From Paractinoplanes lichenicola (GTDB lineage: Bacteria; Actinomycetota; Actinomycetes; Mycobacteriales; Micromonosporaceae), in NCBI RefSeq assembly GCF_016785085.1, contig NZ_JAENHO010000010.1:62001-126000 (forward strand): a stretch of DNA of 64,000 nucleotides, given 5' to 3'. The translations under genes were made by a program, and so were the position numbers. Of this stretch, positions 18,852-27,531 are shown piece by piece. How positions within the stretch are numbered: position 1 is the first letter of the stretch; each line of letters opens with the position of its first letter. Under the pieces are notes generated by a model. The model made no database searches, was not told the DNA's origin, and saw only the letters and a list, made by a program, of their open reading frames with translations.

Positions 18852-19145
18852 TCAGCCCCCGACTCGTATCATCTGGCGGGCGCCGATCAGCAGCATGATC
18901 AGGGCGGGCACGTAGCTCAGGCCGACTGACGCCGCGCCGATCAGAACGAAGCCGGCCAGCAGCCCGGTGCAGCCCCACACCACGATTCGTTGCGGGCCGA
19001 GCAGCACGGGCAGCGCGGTCAGCACCACCGGCACGGCCAGCACGAGGGCGACGCCCGCACCCTCCCGCGTGACCAGGCTGACGAACCAGACGACGCTCGC
19101 GGCCACCGAGTAGACGGCCGCGCCGCCGAACCAGAATCGTCCCAC
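18852..19145 (-). CDS. Small integral membrane protein
   Basis: About 97 residues with three to four hydrophobic segments (SVAASVVWFVSLV, VALVLAVPVVLTALPVLL, GCTGLLAGFVLIGAASVGL, ALIMLLIGA). Not recognised. It ends 3 bp before the glycosyltransferase ATG and starts just after the MFS stop. The GTG at 19145 is my choice because it follows the MFS stop; a GTG at 19178 would overlap the MFS gene. Neither has a clear ribosome binding site. Confidence 0.55.
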   Translation of the reverse strand: MGRFWFGGAAVYSVAASVVWFVSLVTREGAGVALVLAVPVVLTALPVLLGPQRIVVWGCTGLLAGFVLIGAASVGLSYVPALIMLLIGARQMIRVGG

Positions 19146-19149
19146 GTGA

Positions 19150-20733
19150 TCATTGACGCACACGCTGACTGTCAACACGCTGAGGCAGGCGCACCGCGAC
19201 GACCACGGCGATCACCATCAAGAGCGTTCCCACCCCGTACGCGCTGCCGACCGCGACGGCCAGGTCGGGCTCCACGGCCTGACGGGCGACGGGGTCGAGC
19301 GCGAGCATGGCGGCCACTCCCCCGCCCCCGGTCGGGCCGTCGAGCGCGACCTCGAGCACGGTGGCCACCACGGCGACGCCAACCGCGGCGGCCAGCTGCT
19401 GGGTCAGGGCCAGCAGCGTGGTTCCGGCGGGCAGGTCGCTCGCGGGCAGGTCGCGTACGGCGGCGGTCATCGTGGGCAGGATCGTGGCCCCCGAGGCGAT
19501 GCCGAGCAGGGTGGCGGCCGCGACGAGCACCACGTACGGGGAATTGGTCGTGGTCGCCGTGAGCAACCAGGCCATGGCCACCAGCCCGAGCGTGACGCCG
19601 GTGAGCGCTACCCGCCGTGGCGCGATCCGGTCGACGAGGCGGGTGGCGACCTGCACGGTGACGCCGACACCGATCGCCGCGGGGACGCCGAGGGAGCCGG
19701 CTGGGCCCTGTTTCGTAGTTGGGGTGGGAGCGAGGCCGGGTCCAGATTTCGTCTGGTGGTGGCCCGGGGAAGCCTGGCTCCCGGTGTTGGAACCTGGCTT
19801 TCACGGGACGCCGCCAGGCGGGATCTGGGCCCTGCCGCAGCCCCGCCCCAGCTACGAAACAGGGCCTGGGGCGGCCGGGTCACCGCGTACGCCCTGGACG
19901 AACAGCGGGAGCACGGTGAGCGCGCCGAAATAGGCGGCCCCGAAGGCGGTCAGCATGCCGACGCCGGTCGCGAACAGGCGAACGCGCAGCAGCCGCAGGT
20001 CGACCAGGGGTGCGGCGATGCGGACGGCCCGCGCGACGAAGGCGGTGACGAGTAGCAGCCCGGCGGCGAGGGTGGCGAACCCGGTGGCGTGCGGGATCAG
20101 GGTGCAGCCGAGCACGATGCCGGTGCCGCCGGCCGGGAGCAGGGCCAGGCCGGGCCAGTCGATCCGGCGTACGGGGAACTCGGTCGGTGGGTCTCGAGGC
20201 AGGAACCGTGCACACAGGACGATGGCGAGCGCGCCGACCGGCAGGTTGATCAGGAAGATCCAGCGCCAGGAGGCGGCGTCGACGAGCCAGCCCGACAGCG
20301 GCGGGCCGAGCACCGGGCCGACGATCAGCGGCAGGCCGAGCATCGCCATGAGCCGGCCGCGCTGCTCACGGGGGACGGCGCGCATGCCGATGGTCTGCCC
20401 GACCGGATTGAGCAGGCCGCCGCCGACGCCCTGCAACGCGCGGAAGACGGCCAGGGTGGCGGCGTTCCCGGCCAGCCCGGCGGCGACCGAGCAGACGGTG
20501 AAGATGCCGAGCGCGACCAGATAGACCCGGCGGGCGCCGAACCGGTCCGAGGCCCAGCCCGCCACCGGGATCACGGCGACGATGCCGAGCAGGTAGGCGG
20601 TGGTCACCCACTGGATCGCGGCGAGCGTGGTGCCGAGGCCGGACACCATCGCGGGAACGGCGACGACGGTGACGGTGGTGTCGACGACGACGAGCAGTCC
20701 ACCGAGCGCCAGCACAAACCCGAGGCGCTTCAC
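19150..20733 (-). pseudogene. DHA2-family MFS drug exporter interrupted by a MITE-like element
   Basis: The N-terminal half (GTG at 20733; motif A region WASDRFGARRVYL, motif C region GLPLIVGPVLGPPLSGW) and the C-terminal half are separated by a 161-bp element at 19705-19865. Translation runs into the element and stops at 19852, leaving about 293 residues. Removing the element plus one CTGG duplication joins the halves exactly in frame into a 472-residue 14-segment transporter, so no other damage is needed to explain the loss. The start overlaps the flavin reductase stop (GTGA). Recent inactivation is likely because both halves look intact. Confidence 0.85.
19705..19865. mobile_element. MITE-like 161-bp non-coding element
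   Basis: Terminal inverted repeats of about 24 bp (14 perfect outer bases GCCCTGTTTCGTAG, 22 of 24 overall) flank a non-coding core with small hairpins. A 4-bp direct duplication CTGG lies at 19701-19704 and 19866-19869. No transposase is present, so it would be mobilised in trans. No second copy occurs in the window. Confidence 0.85.
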
Positions 20734-21293
20734 TTCCCGTACGGGCGGTCGCGCCGGGCGACGCGCAACGTCTCCGACCACCAGTCGAGCTCGCCCAGCG
20801 CCATGTCGAACGCCTTGGTCACCGGTTCCGGGGCGGCATAGCCGGACGGGCCCAGGTCGTACCAGGGGGTGTGCAGCCCGACCACGCGCCGCGTCGTGAC
20901 CATGTGCAGCTCGGCGAAGACGCCGCGCAGATGCTCGGTGGCGAGCAGGCCACCCTGCACCCCGTACGACAGGACGGTGGCCGGCTTGAACATCCACTCG
21001 CGGTAATGCCAGTCGATCGCCCGCTTGAGGCTGCCCGGGTACGAGTTATTGTACTCGGGCGTGACGAACACGTAGCCGTCTGCGGCGTCAAGGCGCTCGC
21101 TGATCGGGGTCGCGGTGCCGCCGCCGGGCTGCAACAGCTGGTCGTCGGGCAGCACGCAGTCGGCCAGGTCGATCAGGTCGTGCGAGGCGAACTGGGCCGC
21201 CACCCGCGAGCCGGCCCAGTCGGCGAGGACGCGGCCCATCCGCTCCCCGCGCACGCTGGCGGCCAGGACGACGATGTGCGATGTCGAAGTCAT
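20730..21293 (-). CDS. NADPH-dependent FMN reductase
   Basis: 187-residue flavodoxin-like reductase of the FMN_red family. The flavin-phosphate loop region is VVLAASVRGERMGR at the N-terminus and the family motif PEYNNSYPGSLKRAIDW is near residue 80. These enzymes reduce FMN, quinones, azo dyes or metal ions using NADPH. It overlaps the MFS exporter gene by four bases and faces a MerR regulator across 41 bp, so MerR control is likely. The operon may answer a redox-active or electrophilic compound. Confidence 0.88.
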   Translation of the reverse strand: MTSTSHIVVLAASVRGERMGRVLADWAGSRVAAQFASHDLIDLADCVLPDDQLLQPGGGTATPISERLDAADGYVFVTPEYNNSYPGSLKRAIDWHYREWMFKPATVLSYGVQGGLLATEHLRGVFAELHMVTTRRVVGLHTPWYDLGPSGYAAPEPVTKAFDMALGELDWWSETLRVARRDRPYGK

Positions 21294-21313
21294 GCGGCTT
21301 ACGCTGAACCCTC

Positions 21314-21323
21314 AACATATGTT
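21314..21323. promoter_or_regulatory. Palindrome AACATATGTT in the divergent MerR promoter
   Basis: A perfect 10-bp palindrome inside CTCAACATATGTTTAAG, in the 41-bp space between the MerR and flavin reductase genes; a TTGACT reads on the minus strand beside it. A plausible MerR operator. Confidence 0.5.
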
Positions 21324-21334
21324 TAAGTCAAGCC

Positions 21335-21700
21335 ATGAGCATCACCGCGTTCACCCGCTCGGTCAGCGACGTGGCCGCCGAGAGCGGCGTCGCGCCGTCG
21401 GCGGTCCGGTTCTACGAGCAGCACGGCGTCATCACGGCCATCCGTACGCAGGGGGATCAGCGCCGCTTCGACGACAGTGCGGCCTGCCGGATCCGGGTAG
21501 CCAAGGTCGCGCAGCGGGTGGGGCTTACGGTTCGGGAGATCGCGGAGATTTTCGCTGCCCTGCCGGCCGACCCGCAGCCTGATGATTGGGGCCGGGTGGC
21601 GACGACCCTGATCGATGAGGCCGAGTCTCGCACTGCGGCGCTGAAGGCCTATCTGACCGACATGCGCGGCGGCGGGCGGCTGTGTGAGATCGAGGTCTGA
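21335..21700 (+). CDS. MerR-family regulator (SoxR-like, without iron-sulfur cysteines)
   Basis: 121 residues. The N-terminal winged helix reads SVSDVAAESGVAPSAVRFYE, followed by RRFDDSAACRIRVAKVAQRVG and the dimerisation helix. Overall layout resembles SoxR, which activates promoters on sensing redox-cycling agents. The SoxR cluster CxxCxC is replaced by a short tail GGGRLCEIEV with one cysteine, so a 2Fe-2S sensor is not expected. It is divergent from the flavin reductase-exporter operon, its probable target. Confidence 0.82.
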   Translation: MSITAFTRSVSDVAAESGVAPSAVRFYEQHGVITAIRTQGDQRRFDDSAACRIRVAKVAQRVGLTVREIAEIFAALPADPQPDDWGRVATTLIDEAESRTAALKAYLTDMRGGGRLCEIEV

Positions 21701-21780
21701 AGCGTAGCCGCGGCTTGCTTCCGCTGAGTGGGCGTCACGACTCACCCGTGGCGGCTCGCTGTCGCTCGGTGGGCTTTCAA

Positions 21781-22037
21781 TGATTACTCTGGTCACCCTC
21801 TGGACTTTGGTTGCGGTGACTACTCTCGGCCGTTGTTGACCGCCGGCTAGCTGAAACTCGTCATTCGGTGGTCACGCTCAGAACGGACAGCGACCAAGCC
21901 GCTCGCGCGGGATCACGTTCCGTTTGGGTCAAGGTCTTTGGCCTGGACCACAGCATGATGAGTTGCAGCTGGCCGGCGCTTAAAGGCGGCATCGAGGGAT
22001 CACCGTGACAACAACACGAGGGTGACCAAAGTAATCA
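21781..22037. repeat. Inverted-repeat-bounded 257-bp non-coding element
   Basis: TGATTACTCTGGTCACCCTC (21781-21800) and its near-complement (22018-22037) match at 19 of 20 positions; similarity extends a few bases outward. The interior has no gene. It fills the 359-bp gap between the MerR and permease genes. It could be a degenerate MITE; no clear target duplication is seen. Confidence 0.55.
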
Positions 22038-22059
22038 ATGAACATGCAACGAGCGCAAG

Positions 22060-23454
22060 TCAGTCGCGGAGGTTGGTCGGGTCCAAGGTGGTCTCTTCGT
22101 GGCGGACATAGCGGTTGTACAGGAATGTGATCAGCCACAGAATGATGCCGATGACGATCAGAATCCCCGCGATTTTGTAGTCGTCCGCCGCCCGCCCCGA
22201 CAACGGACTGGCCAGATAAGCACAGGCCACCGCCCCGATGATCGGGATGACCGTAGGAGCCTTGAAGTGGCTGTGCTCCACCCGATCCCGCCGTAGCACC
22301 AGAACGGCGATGTTGACGACCGTAAACACGCACAGCAGCAGCAAAGACGTCGTGCCGCCCAGCGCCGTCAGATCGGCGAACCAGATCAGCCCGAAGGCGA
22401 TGACCGTCGTGAAGACAATGCCGACCCACGGCGTACGGCGGCTGGGGTGGACTTTGCCGAGCACCCGGGGAAGCACCCGCTCATTGGCCATCCCGTAAAG
22501 CAGCCGCGAGGCCATCAGCATGTTGATCAGAGCCGAGTTGGCCACCGCGAACATGGTGATGAAGGCGAAAATCCACAACGGGAACGCCGACGCACCCGCC
22601 TCGACGACTTTCAGCAGGGGCGCATCGCCCTCGCCCAATTCGGCCGGGGGCACCAGGGCGACCGACGAGATCGAGACCAGTACGTAAATGGCGCCGGTGA
22701 TGCAGAGGCCGGTCAGCATCACCTTGGGGAAAATGCGTACGGGGTCCTTTGTCTCTTCGGCCATGTTGACCGAATCCTCGAAGCCGACCATCGCGAAGAA
22801 GGCCAGGGCCGTGGCCGCGGTGACCGAGAAGAACGCGGATTCGCCCTCGGCGGCCTGGAAGTCGGTCAGGCGGGACAGGTCGCCGTTGCCGCCGCCCAGC
22901 GCCCACGCGCCGATGCAGATGACGATCAGCAGGCCGGTCAGCTCGACGCAGGTCAGCAGCACGTTGAGTTTGACGCTCTCGCCCACGCCGCGGAAGTTGA
23001 TCAGGCCGACCAGCAGCATGAACCCGAGCGCGATGGCGGTCAGCGCGAAGCCGTCGCCCAGGGACAGGTCGAACGCCTCGACGAAGTTGGACGCGAACGC
23101 CTTGGACGCGCTGGACGCCGAGGTCAGGCCTGAGCACATGACGGCGAAGGCGACGATGAACGTCAGGAAGTGGATGCCGAACGCTTTGTGCGTGTAGAGC
23201 GCGGCGCCGGCCGCCCGCGGATATTTGGTGACCAGCTCGAGATAGCTGAACGCGGTCAGCAGCGCCACCAGGAAGGCGATGAGGAACGGCAGCCACACGG
23301 CCCCGCCGACCTCGTTGGCCACCCGGCCGGTGAGCGCGTAGACGCCGGTGCCGAGGATGTCGCCGACCACGAAGAGCAGGAGCAACCCCGGGCCCATGAC
23401 CCGCTTGAGTTCGGGTTCGCGTTGTGTTTCCTTCACCACCGCGTCGTCCGCCAT
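22060..23454 (-). CDS. APC-family amino-acid permease
   Basis: 464-residue cytoplasmic-membrane transporter of the amino acid-polyamine-organocation superfamily, with about 12 hydrophobic segments. Segment 1 carries the family signature GDILGTGVYALTGRV, and FFAMVGFEDSVNMAEETKDP matches the conserved loop before segment 7. It likely imports an amino acid or polyamine by proton symport; the substrate is unknown. It is divergent from a universal stress protein gene. No Shine-Dalgarno is obvious; CAGGGT ends 7 nt upstream of the ATG. Confidence 0.88.
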   Translation of the reverse strand: MADDAVVKETQREPELKRVMGPGLLLLFVVGDILGTGVYALTGRVANEVGGAVWLPFLIAFLVALLTAFSYLELVTKYPRAAGAALYTHKAFGIHFLTFIVAFAVMCSGLTSASSASKAFASNFVEAFDLSLGDGFALTAIALGFMLLVGLINFRGVGESVKLNVLLTCVELTGLLIVICIGAWALGGGNGDLSRLTDFQAAEGESAFFSVTAATALAFFAMVGFEDSVNMAEETKDPVRIFPKVMLTGLCITGAIYVLVSISSVALVPPAELGEGDAPLLKVVEAGASAFPLWIFAFITMFAVANSALINMLMASRLLYGMANERVLPRVLGKVHPSRRTPWVGIVFTTVIAFGLIWFADLTALGGTTSLLLLCVFTVVNIAVLVLRRDRVEHSHFKAPTVIPIIGAVACAYLASPLSGRAADDYKIAGILIVIGIILWLITFLYNRYVRHEETTLDPTNLRD

Positions 23455-23534
23455 AATCCCGACCCTGGTACAGATTGCTGGTTCTGTCGAGTCAGAACTA
23501 TCGACGGGTCGCGATCAACCGCTAACGTCTAGTG

Positions 23535-23954
23535 ATGCGTATCGTCGTCGCCGCCAAGCCCGAAGCCGATCAGCCGTGGCTCGCCGACGCGGTGATCGGC
23601 CTGGCCAAACAGACCGGCGCGGTCGTCTCGGTCGTCGCCGCCGACGGGGTCGAGCTCGAACGGCTCGCCTCGGTCCCCCGTACGGTCTTCTCCGACTCCG
23701 CCTACGCGGCGGCCACCTCGATCGCGCGCCGGCTGGCCGAGGCCGGGGTCGAGGCGACGGTCTCGGTGCTGCCGGGGCGGCCGGTGCAGGCCATCCTCGA
23801 CTTCGCCAAGCAGCACCACGCCGACCTCATCGTGGCCGGCTCCAGCACCCGGCCGAAGGTGGCCGAGCGGCTGCTCGGAAGCGTGCCGCTCGACCTGATC
23901 AAACAGTCCGCGAAACCGGTCCTGGTGATCACCCATCCGGGGCATCCGGCCTGA
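23535..23954 (+). CDS. Universal stress protein (UspA family)
   Basis: Single-domain UspA protein of 139 residues with N-terminal strand MRIVVAAKP and the nucleotide-binding loop AGSSTRPKVAERLLGSVPLDL followed by a hydrophobic strand PVLVITHPG. Members bind ATP and act in starvation or dormancy responses. The ATG at 23535 lies 6 nt after TAACGT, suggesting a leaderless transcript. It is divergent from the amino-acid permease, and the two may be co-regulated. Confidence 0.85.
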   Translation: MRIVVAAKPEADQPWLADAVIGLAKQTGAVVSVVAADGVELERLASVPRTVFSDSAYAAATSIARRLAEAGVEATVSVLPGRPVQAILDFAKQHHADLIVAGSSTRPKVAERLLGSVPLDLIKQSAKPVLVITHPGHPA

Positions 23955-23960
23955 GAAGAC

Positions 23961-24701
23961 TTAGGTCACGACGCAGCTCACGCCGTCGGGACCCGACCCG
24001 ATCTTGGTGGGCTCGTCGCCCGTGTCGTTGCCCTCGAACAGGTCGCACAGCGAGATGCCGTCGCCGACCGTGGCCCCGTCGATCGTGAGCCGGTCGCCGA
24101 GGTTGGTGTTGATGCCGGCCAGGGTGTCGCCCGGCGCGGTGGCGGTGATGTTCTCCATCCGCACGGTCCGGGCGGCCTGGGTGGAGCAGTTGCCGCACGA
24201 GCGATAGAGCTTGCCGAAGTCGGAGACCTCGAAGTTGCGGATCGTCACCGACCCGCCGGCGCCCCGATTGTCTTGGAACACCTTGTCGGAGGCGGCCGCC
24301 GCGCTGCCGCCGTCGATCACCACGGTCGCGTTCGCGCCGCGGAAGGTCGCCGCGTCCTCCCCGACGTCCTCCCAGTGCACGTTGGTCAGCGTGCAGCTGC
24401 CGGCGCAATGCACGCCGTCCGCCGCCGGGCTGCCCAGGATCACGTTCTGCAACGTGGCGCCCGGGGCCAGGTCGAACAGGGCGTCCTGCCCCTCGGCCTG
24501 CCCGCCGTCGCCGAGCTCGCCGCCGCCGATGAACCGCTTGTTCTCGCCGTCGAACACGCCGGTGACCTCGATCGTCTCGGTCACGACCTGCTCACCGGTG
24601 GCGGGCGGAACGGCGGCGTCGGCGAAGTTCGCGAAGAGCACCGCCGCACCCACCCCCACCACACCGACCGACGCGGCGAGGACACGCTTGAGTCCAGTCA
24701 T
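23961..24701 (-). CDS. Secreted pectate lyase, PL3 family
   Basis: Calcium-dependent beta-elimination of polygalacturonate. 246 residues with a Sec signal of about 29 residues (ending FADA). The parallel beta-helix core reads LFDLAPGATLQNVILGSPAADGVHC (quoted in parts: GATLQNVILG, ADGVHC), CTLTNVHWEDVGEDAATF, and VFQDNRGAGGSVTIRNFEV, characteristic of family PL3. Cysteine pairs fit extracellular disulfides. Longer upstream frames are not supported; the ATG at 24701 begins the signal peptide. No carbohydrate-binding module. It is convergent with the stress protein gene, separated by 6 bp. Confidence 0.9.
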   Translation of the reverse strand: MTGLKRVLAASVGVVGVGAAVLFANFADAAVPPATGEQVVTETIEVTGVFDGENKRFIGGGELGDGGQAEGQDALFDLAPGATLQNVILGSPAADGVHCAGSCTLTNVHWEDVGEDAATFRGANATVVIDGGSAAAASDKVFQDNRGAGGSVTIRNFEVSDFGKLYRSCGNCSTQAARTVRMENITATAPGDTLAGINTNLGDRLTIDGATVGDGISLCDLFEGNDTGDEPTKIGSGPDGVSCVVT

Positions 24702-24775
24702 AGCTGGCCTTTCACTATCAAGCCCCCACAGCCGACAGTTGTCGGCAAGAGGTACGCACCGCCCGGCCGAGCGGT

Positions 24776-25612
24776 TCAGCCCGCAAGCACCTCGGTGATC
24801 TGCTTGGTTGTCGCGGCGGCCACTCGCGGCACCGTCGCCGCGTACGAGCAGTAGGCGTTGAGGCCCGTCGCGAGCGCCCAGCCCCGGCCGCGGGCCCAGG
24901 TCGCGTCGTCGACGCCCAGCCGGTCGCGGAACACCGCCCGCGTGCCCGCCGACATGAGCGTGAACGGCATCATCATGTCGCGCGCCGGGTCGCCCCGGCC
25001 CAGCCCGCCGAAGTCGATGACCGCCGTGACCCGGCCCCCGTCGCCGAGCAGGTTGCCCTGGTGGAAGTCGCCGTGAAACCAGACCGGCGCCCTGTCCCAC
25101 AACGGCGCGCGGAGGGCTGCCTCCCACACCGCGGTGAGCGCGCCGGCGTCGAACACCCCGGCCACCTGGGCGATGGCGGCGCGCGTGGCGTCGTCGCGCG
25201 CCGCCAGCCGCTCGTCGGTGACCAGGGCCGAGCCGACGGCCGGCACTGCTTGCAGGGCGCTCAGGAAGTCGGCCAGGAGCACGGCGTTCGCCACGGAATC
25301 GGTGGCCGGGCCGCCCGGCAGCCAGCGCGTGACGGCCCAGTGCCACGGATAGCCGAGGCCCGGCTCGCCCACGGCCACCGGCGCCGGGATCGCGAGGGGC
25401 AGGTGCGGGGCGAGCCGCGGCAGCCACTCGGACTCCAGCCGCGCCTGATTGACCGCGCCCGAGTGGCGCGGAAGCCGTACGGAAAGGTCGTCGCCCAGCC
25501 GGTGGATCACGTGATCGGAACCCGCGGGGTCGACCAGCTCGAGCGCCCGGCCCGACCACTGGGGGAACTGAGAGTCGACCAGCCGCCGGGCCAGAGCCGT
25601 GTCGATCTCCAC
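24776..25612 (-). CDS. Aminoglycoside phosphotransferase-family kinase
   Basis: 278-residue protein of the APH/choline kinase superfamily. The catalytic loop is WFHGDFHQGNLL (about residue 185) and the metal-binding motif is VIDFGGLGRGDP. An N-terminal lobe with HVIHRLGDDLSVRLPR fits the nucleotide site. Such proteins phosphorylate aminoglycosides, macrolides or small metabolites; the substrate cannot be inferred from sequence. The GTG at 25612 is the most likely start, since the frame upstream overlaps the promoter of the divergent gene. No operon partners. Confidence 0.85.
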   Translation of the reverse strand: MEIDTALARRLVDSQFPQWSGRALELVDPAGSDHVIHRLGDDLSVRLPRHSGAVNQARLESEWLPRLAPHLPLAIPAPVAVGEPGLGYPWHWAVTRWLPGGPATDSVANAVLLADFLSALQAVPAVGSALVTDERLAARDDATRAAIAQVAGVFDAGALTAVWEAALRAPLWDRAPVWFHGDFHQGNLLGDGGRVTAVIDFGGLGRGDPARDMMMPFTLMSAGTRAVFRDRLGVDDATWARGRGWALATGLNAYCSYAATVPRVAAATTKQITEVLAG

Positions 25613-25673
25613 CCGCCGTTTGTATCCCCGCCCCGGCCGGTGTGTCGAGCGGATTGTCGCGTTTAATGGCGCC

Positions 25674-26237
25674 GTGAGACGAGGGTTGATCGCCGCCGCG
25701 GTGGTCGTGACATTGGCCGCGGGCGCCGGCTGGTGGGCGTTCGGCGGCGACCGGATCGACGCGCGGGCGACGGTGCGGGTCGCGGCCCGCGAGACGTTCG
25801 GCCCGCCGTCCGAGCAGCAGCGCGTGCCACAGATGGCGCTCGCGCCCGCCCAGCAGACCGTCCTCGTCGAGGTCGACTGGAACCGCGGCGGTCTCACCGG
25901 CGAACTCGGGGTCATCGCCCTCGACGGCCGGGTCACCCCGCCCACGCTGCTGGCCGTGGCGGGCAGCTGGACCGGCCAGGGCGACTCGGGGTCGACGTGG
26001 CTGGCCGCCTACAACGAGCTGGCCGGCCGCTACGACTGGCTCCGCGGCATCGGCGACCACACGACCTCACCCGACGCGGTCACCGTCCCCGCGACCACCT
26101 CCGGCGGCCTCCGCGCCTGGATGTATCAGCCGACGTCCGGCGCCGCCCCGTTCACCTCACCCGACCAGATCGTGGTGGCCCTGATCCGCGTCGACCGCTC
26201 AGGCAACGCACAGTGGGCTCGCCGCATCAAAGGCTGA
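25674..26237 (+). CDS. Membrane-anchored or secreted protein of unknown function
   Basis: 187 residues. A short basic start (MRRG) and hydrophobic helix of about 17 residues (LIAAAVVVTLAAGAGWW) act as signal anchor. The rest is a soluble, probably beta-rich domain (VLVEVDWNRGGLTGELGVIAL) with no motif I recognise. GTG start at 25674 lies 6 nt after TTTAAT with no ribosome binding site, so translation may be leaderless. It is divergent from the phosphotransferase. Confidence 0.7.
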   Translation: MRRGLIAAAVVVTLAAGAGWWAFGGDRIDARATVRVAARETFGPPSEQQRVPQMALAPAQQTVLVEVDWNRGGLTGELGVIALDGRVTPPTLLAVAGSWTGQGDSGSTWLAAYNELAGRYDWLRGIGDHTTSPDAVTVPATTSGGLRAWMYQPTSGAAPFTSPDQIVVALIRVDRSGNAQWARRIKG

Positions 26238-26356
26238 CAACCGTTTCCCCGTACGCGACGTCGGCTCCCACAACCGCACCGGGGCGGCCCCCGCCGCGCC
26301 TCGCAAGCTGAGAAAAACTCGAGGCACGTAACGCGGGCTCCGGCCGTGGTGGTGGG

Positions 26357-26460
26357 TCAGGCGTGATAGACCCGCATCTCCAGACCGGCCGGGTCGGTGA
26401 ACAGGGTCGCGGCGAGCCCGCTGTCACCGGCCCGATCGCGCAACGCGGTGCCGTTGCACA
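26357..26460 (-). pseudogene. C-terminal relic of a glyoxalase/VOC-family gene
   Basis: In one minus-strand frame ending at a TGA, 33 codons read like a VOC domain end: SGLAATLFTDPAGLEMRVYH. There is no start and the N-terminal half is missing; the MarR gene stops immediately upstream. A truncated remnant is the best reading, on short evidence. Confidence 0.4.
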
Positions 26461-26461
26461 G

Positions 26462-26911
26462 TCACAGCATGGCAGGACCGCCCACGTTGCGGATCATCCG
26501 CTGCAGCACGGCGACCGTGGTGGCGTAGTCGGCGTCGTCGATGCCCTCGTGGATCGCGTCCCGGATGGCCGGCGTTAACGTCTTGAGCTCGGCCAGCGCC
26601 TCCTCGCCGGCGTCGGTGATCCACAGCCGGTCGTCCTCGTCGCGGCGCAGCCAACCCCGTTCCACCAGGGGTTCCGCCGCCTCGGCGAGGTCGTCCTCGC
26701 GCCGCAGGTAGGTGGTCATCGCGGCCTCGAGCTCGGCCAGGGTCATGCCGTGGCCGTCGGGCGAGATGTCGTGAGGGGACAGATTGCGCAGCAACCAGAA
26801 CTGCGGCTGCGTGTATCCGTGGGCGGCCTGCTGCTCGCGGATGAAGGCGATGATGGCCTCGTACGCGACACCGGTCCAGTAGGCGACGGGCTGATCCGCG
26901 AGATTCGTCAT
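26462..26911 (-). CDS. MarR-family transcriptional regulator
   Basis: 149 residues with a winged helix-turn-helix. The recognition region includes MTLAELEAAMTTYLRREDDL and the wing ERGWLRRDEDDRLWITDAG, which is typical of MarR. The ATG at 26911 is preceded 6 nt upstream by TACGGT (minus strand), suggesting a leaderless transcript. A 14-bp palindrome lies 26 bp upstream and probably mediates autoregulation. The gene it once controlled may have been the VOC-family relic just downstream. Confidence 0.82.
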   Translation of the reverse strand: MTNLADQPVAYWTGVAYEAIIAFIREQQAAHGYTQPQFWLLRNLSPHDISPDGHGMTLAELEAAMTTYLRREDDLAEAAEPLVERGWLRRDEDDRLWITDAGEEALAELKTLTPAIRDAIHEGIDDADYATTVAVLQRMIRNVGGPAML

Positions 26912-26936
26912 GCCGGCACCGTAGAAAGTGAACTGA

Positions 26937-26950
26937 GGTTGAAGTCAACC
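26937..26950. promoter_or_regulatory. MarR operator candidate
   Basis: GGTTGAAGTCAACC has perfect 6-bp arms around two bases and sits just upstream of the -10 box of the MarR gene. Confidence 0.55.
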
Positions 26951-27161
26951 CGCCGGGATCGTGCAGTCTTCTCCTCTGGATAGTTGAAAGCAACACCAAA
27001 TCAGGAAATTAGCCGGTCGGTGGGCACAGAAGGGACCGATCGCCGTCGATGCCGATGGATCGTCCGGTCACTTATCCATAACAGCGGATATGCGTATGGT
27101 GACGAAGACGTTTAGGTAGACCTCGCTCGGATATCGAGAGTCATCAGACGGTCACACAGGC

Positions 27162-27521
27162 ATGGGTGAAGGGATCGACCCGGTGGTCAACGCAGTGATT
27201 TACGTTCGCCCGGAGAACTACAGCGCCAGCGCTGCCCGATGCCTGGACTACTGCACCAACCGGCGCTACAACGTCGTCGGCATCATCCCGGGCGACTGGG
27301 CGGCGGCCATGCGGATGCTCGAGCTGGGCTCGGCGTCGGTCGTCGTGGTGTCGTCGGTGGAGCAGATCGAGCCGCGGCCCGGCGTCGAGATCGCCCCCAA
27401 GCCGTCGTCGCGCCGCAAGGCCGGCGCCCGCTCGGCCGCAAACTCCGCGCGCAACCGCTGGTCCGGCAACACCCCGCAGACCAGCACGGAACCGGCGGCG
27501 GCGCGGCACTACCGCTACTAG
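27162..27521 (+). CDS. Unknown protein with a degenerate resolvase-like N-terminus
   Basis: 119 residues. The first 60 follow the pattern of serine-recombinase catalytic domains (VIYVRPENYS, CLDYCTNRRYNVVGI, then a strand VVVVSSVEQIEP) but the catalytic serine context (YxRVS) is not kept. The C-terminal half is basic, Ser/Ala/Arg-rich and probably disordered. The start is uncertain: ATG 27162 lacks a ribosome binding site; GTG 27183 has GAAGGGA about 9 nt upstream. The PPOX gene follows within 10 bp. A non-catalytic nucleic-acid or regulatory role is possible but unproven. Confidence 0.65.
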   Translation: MGEGIDPVVNAVIYVRPENYSASAARCLDYCTNRRYNVVGIIPGDWAAAMRMLELGSASVVVVSSVEQIEPRPGVEIAPKPSSRRKAGARSAANSARNRWSGNTPQTSTEPAAARHYRY

Positions 27522-27531
27522 AATCCCGTGG

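Noticed and set aside
23961..26060. A single 699-codon minus-strand protein
   Set aside because: The frame merges the pectate lyase with shadows of the phosphotransferase and the divergent gene; the signal peptide starts at 24701.
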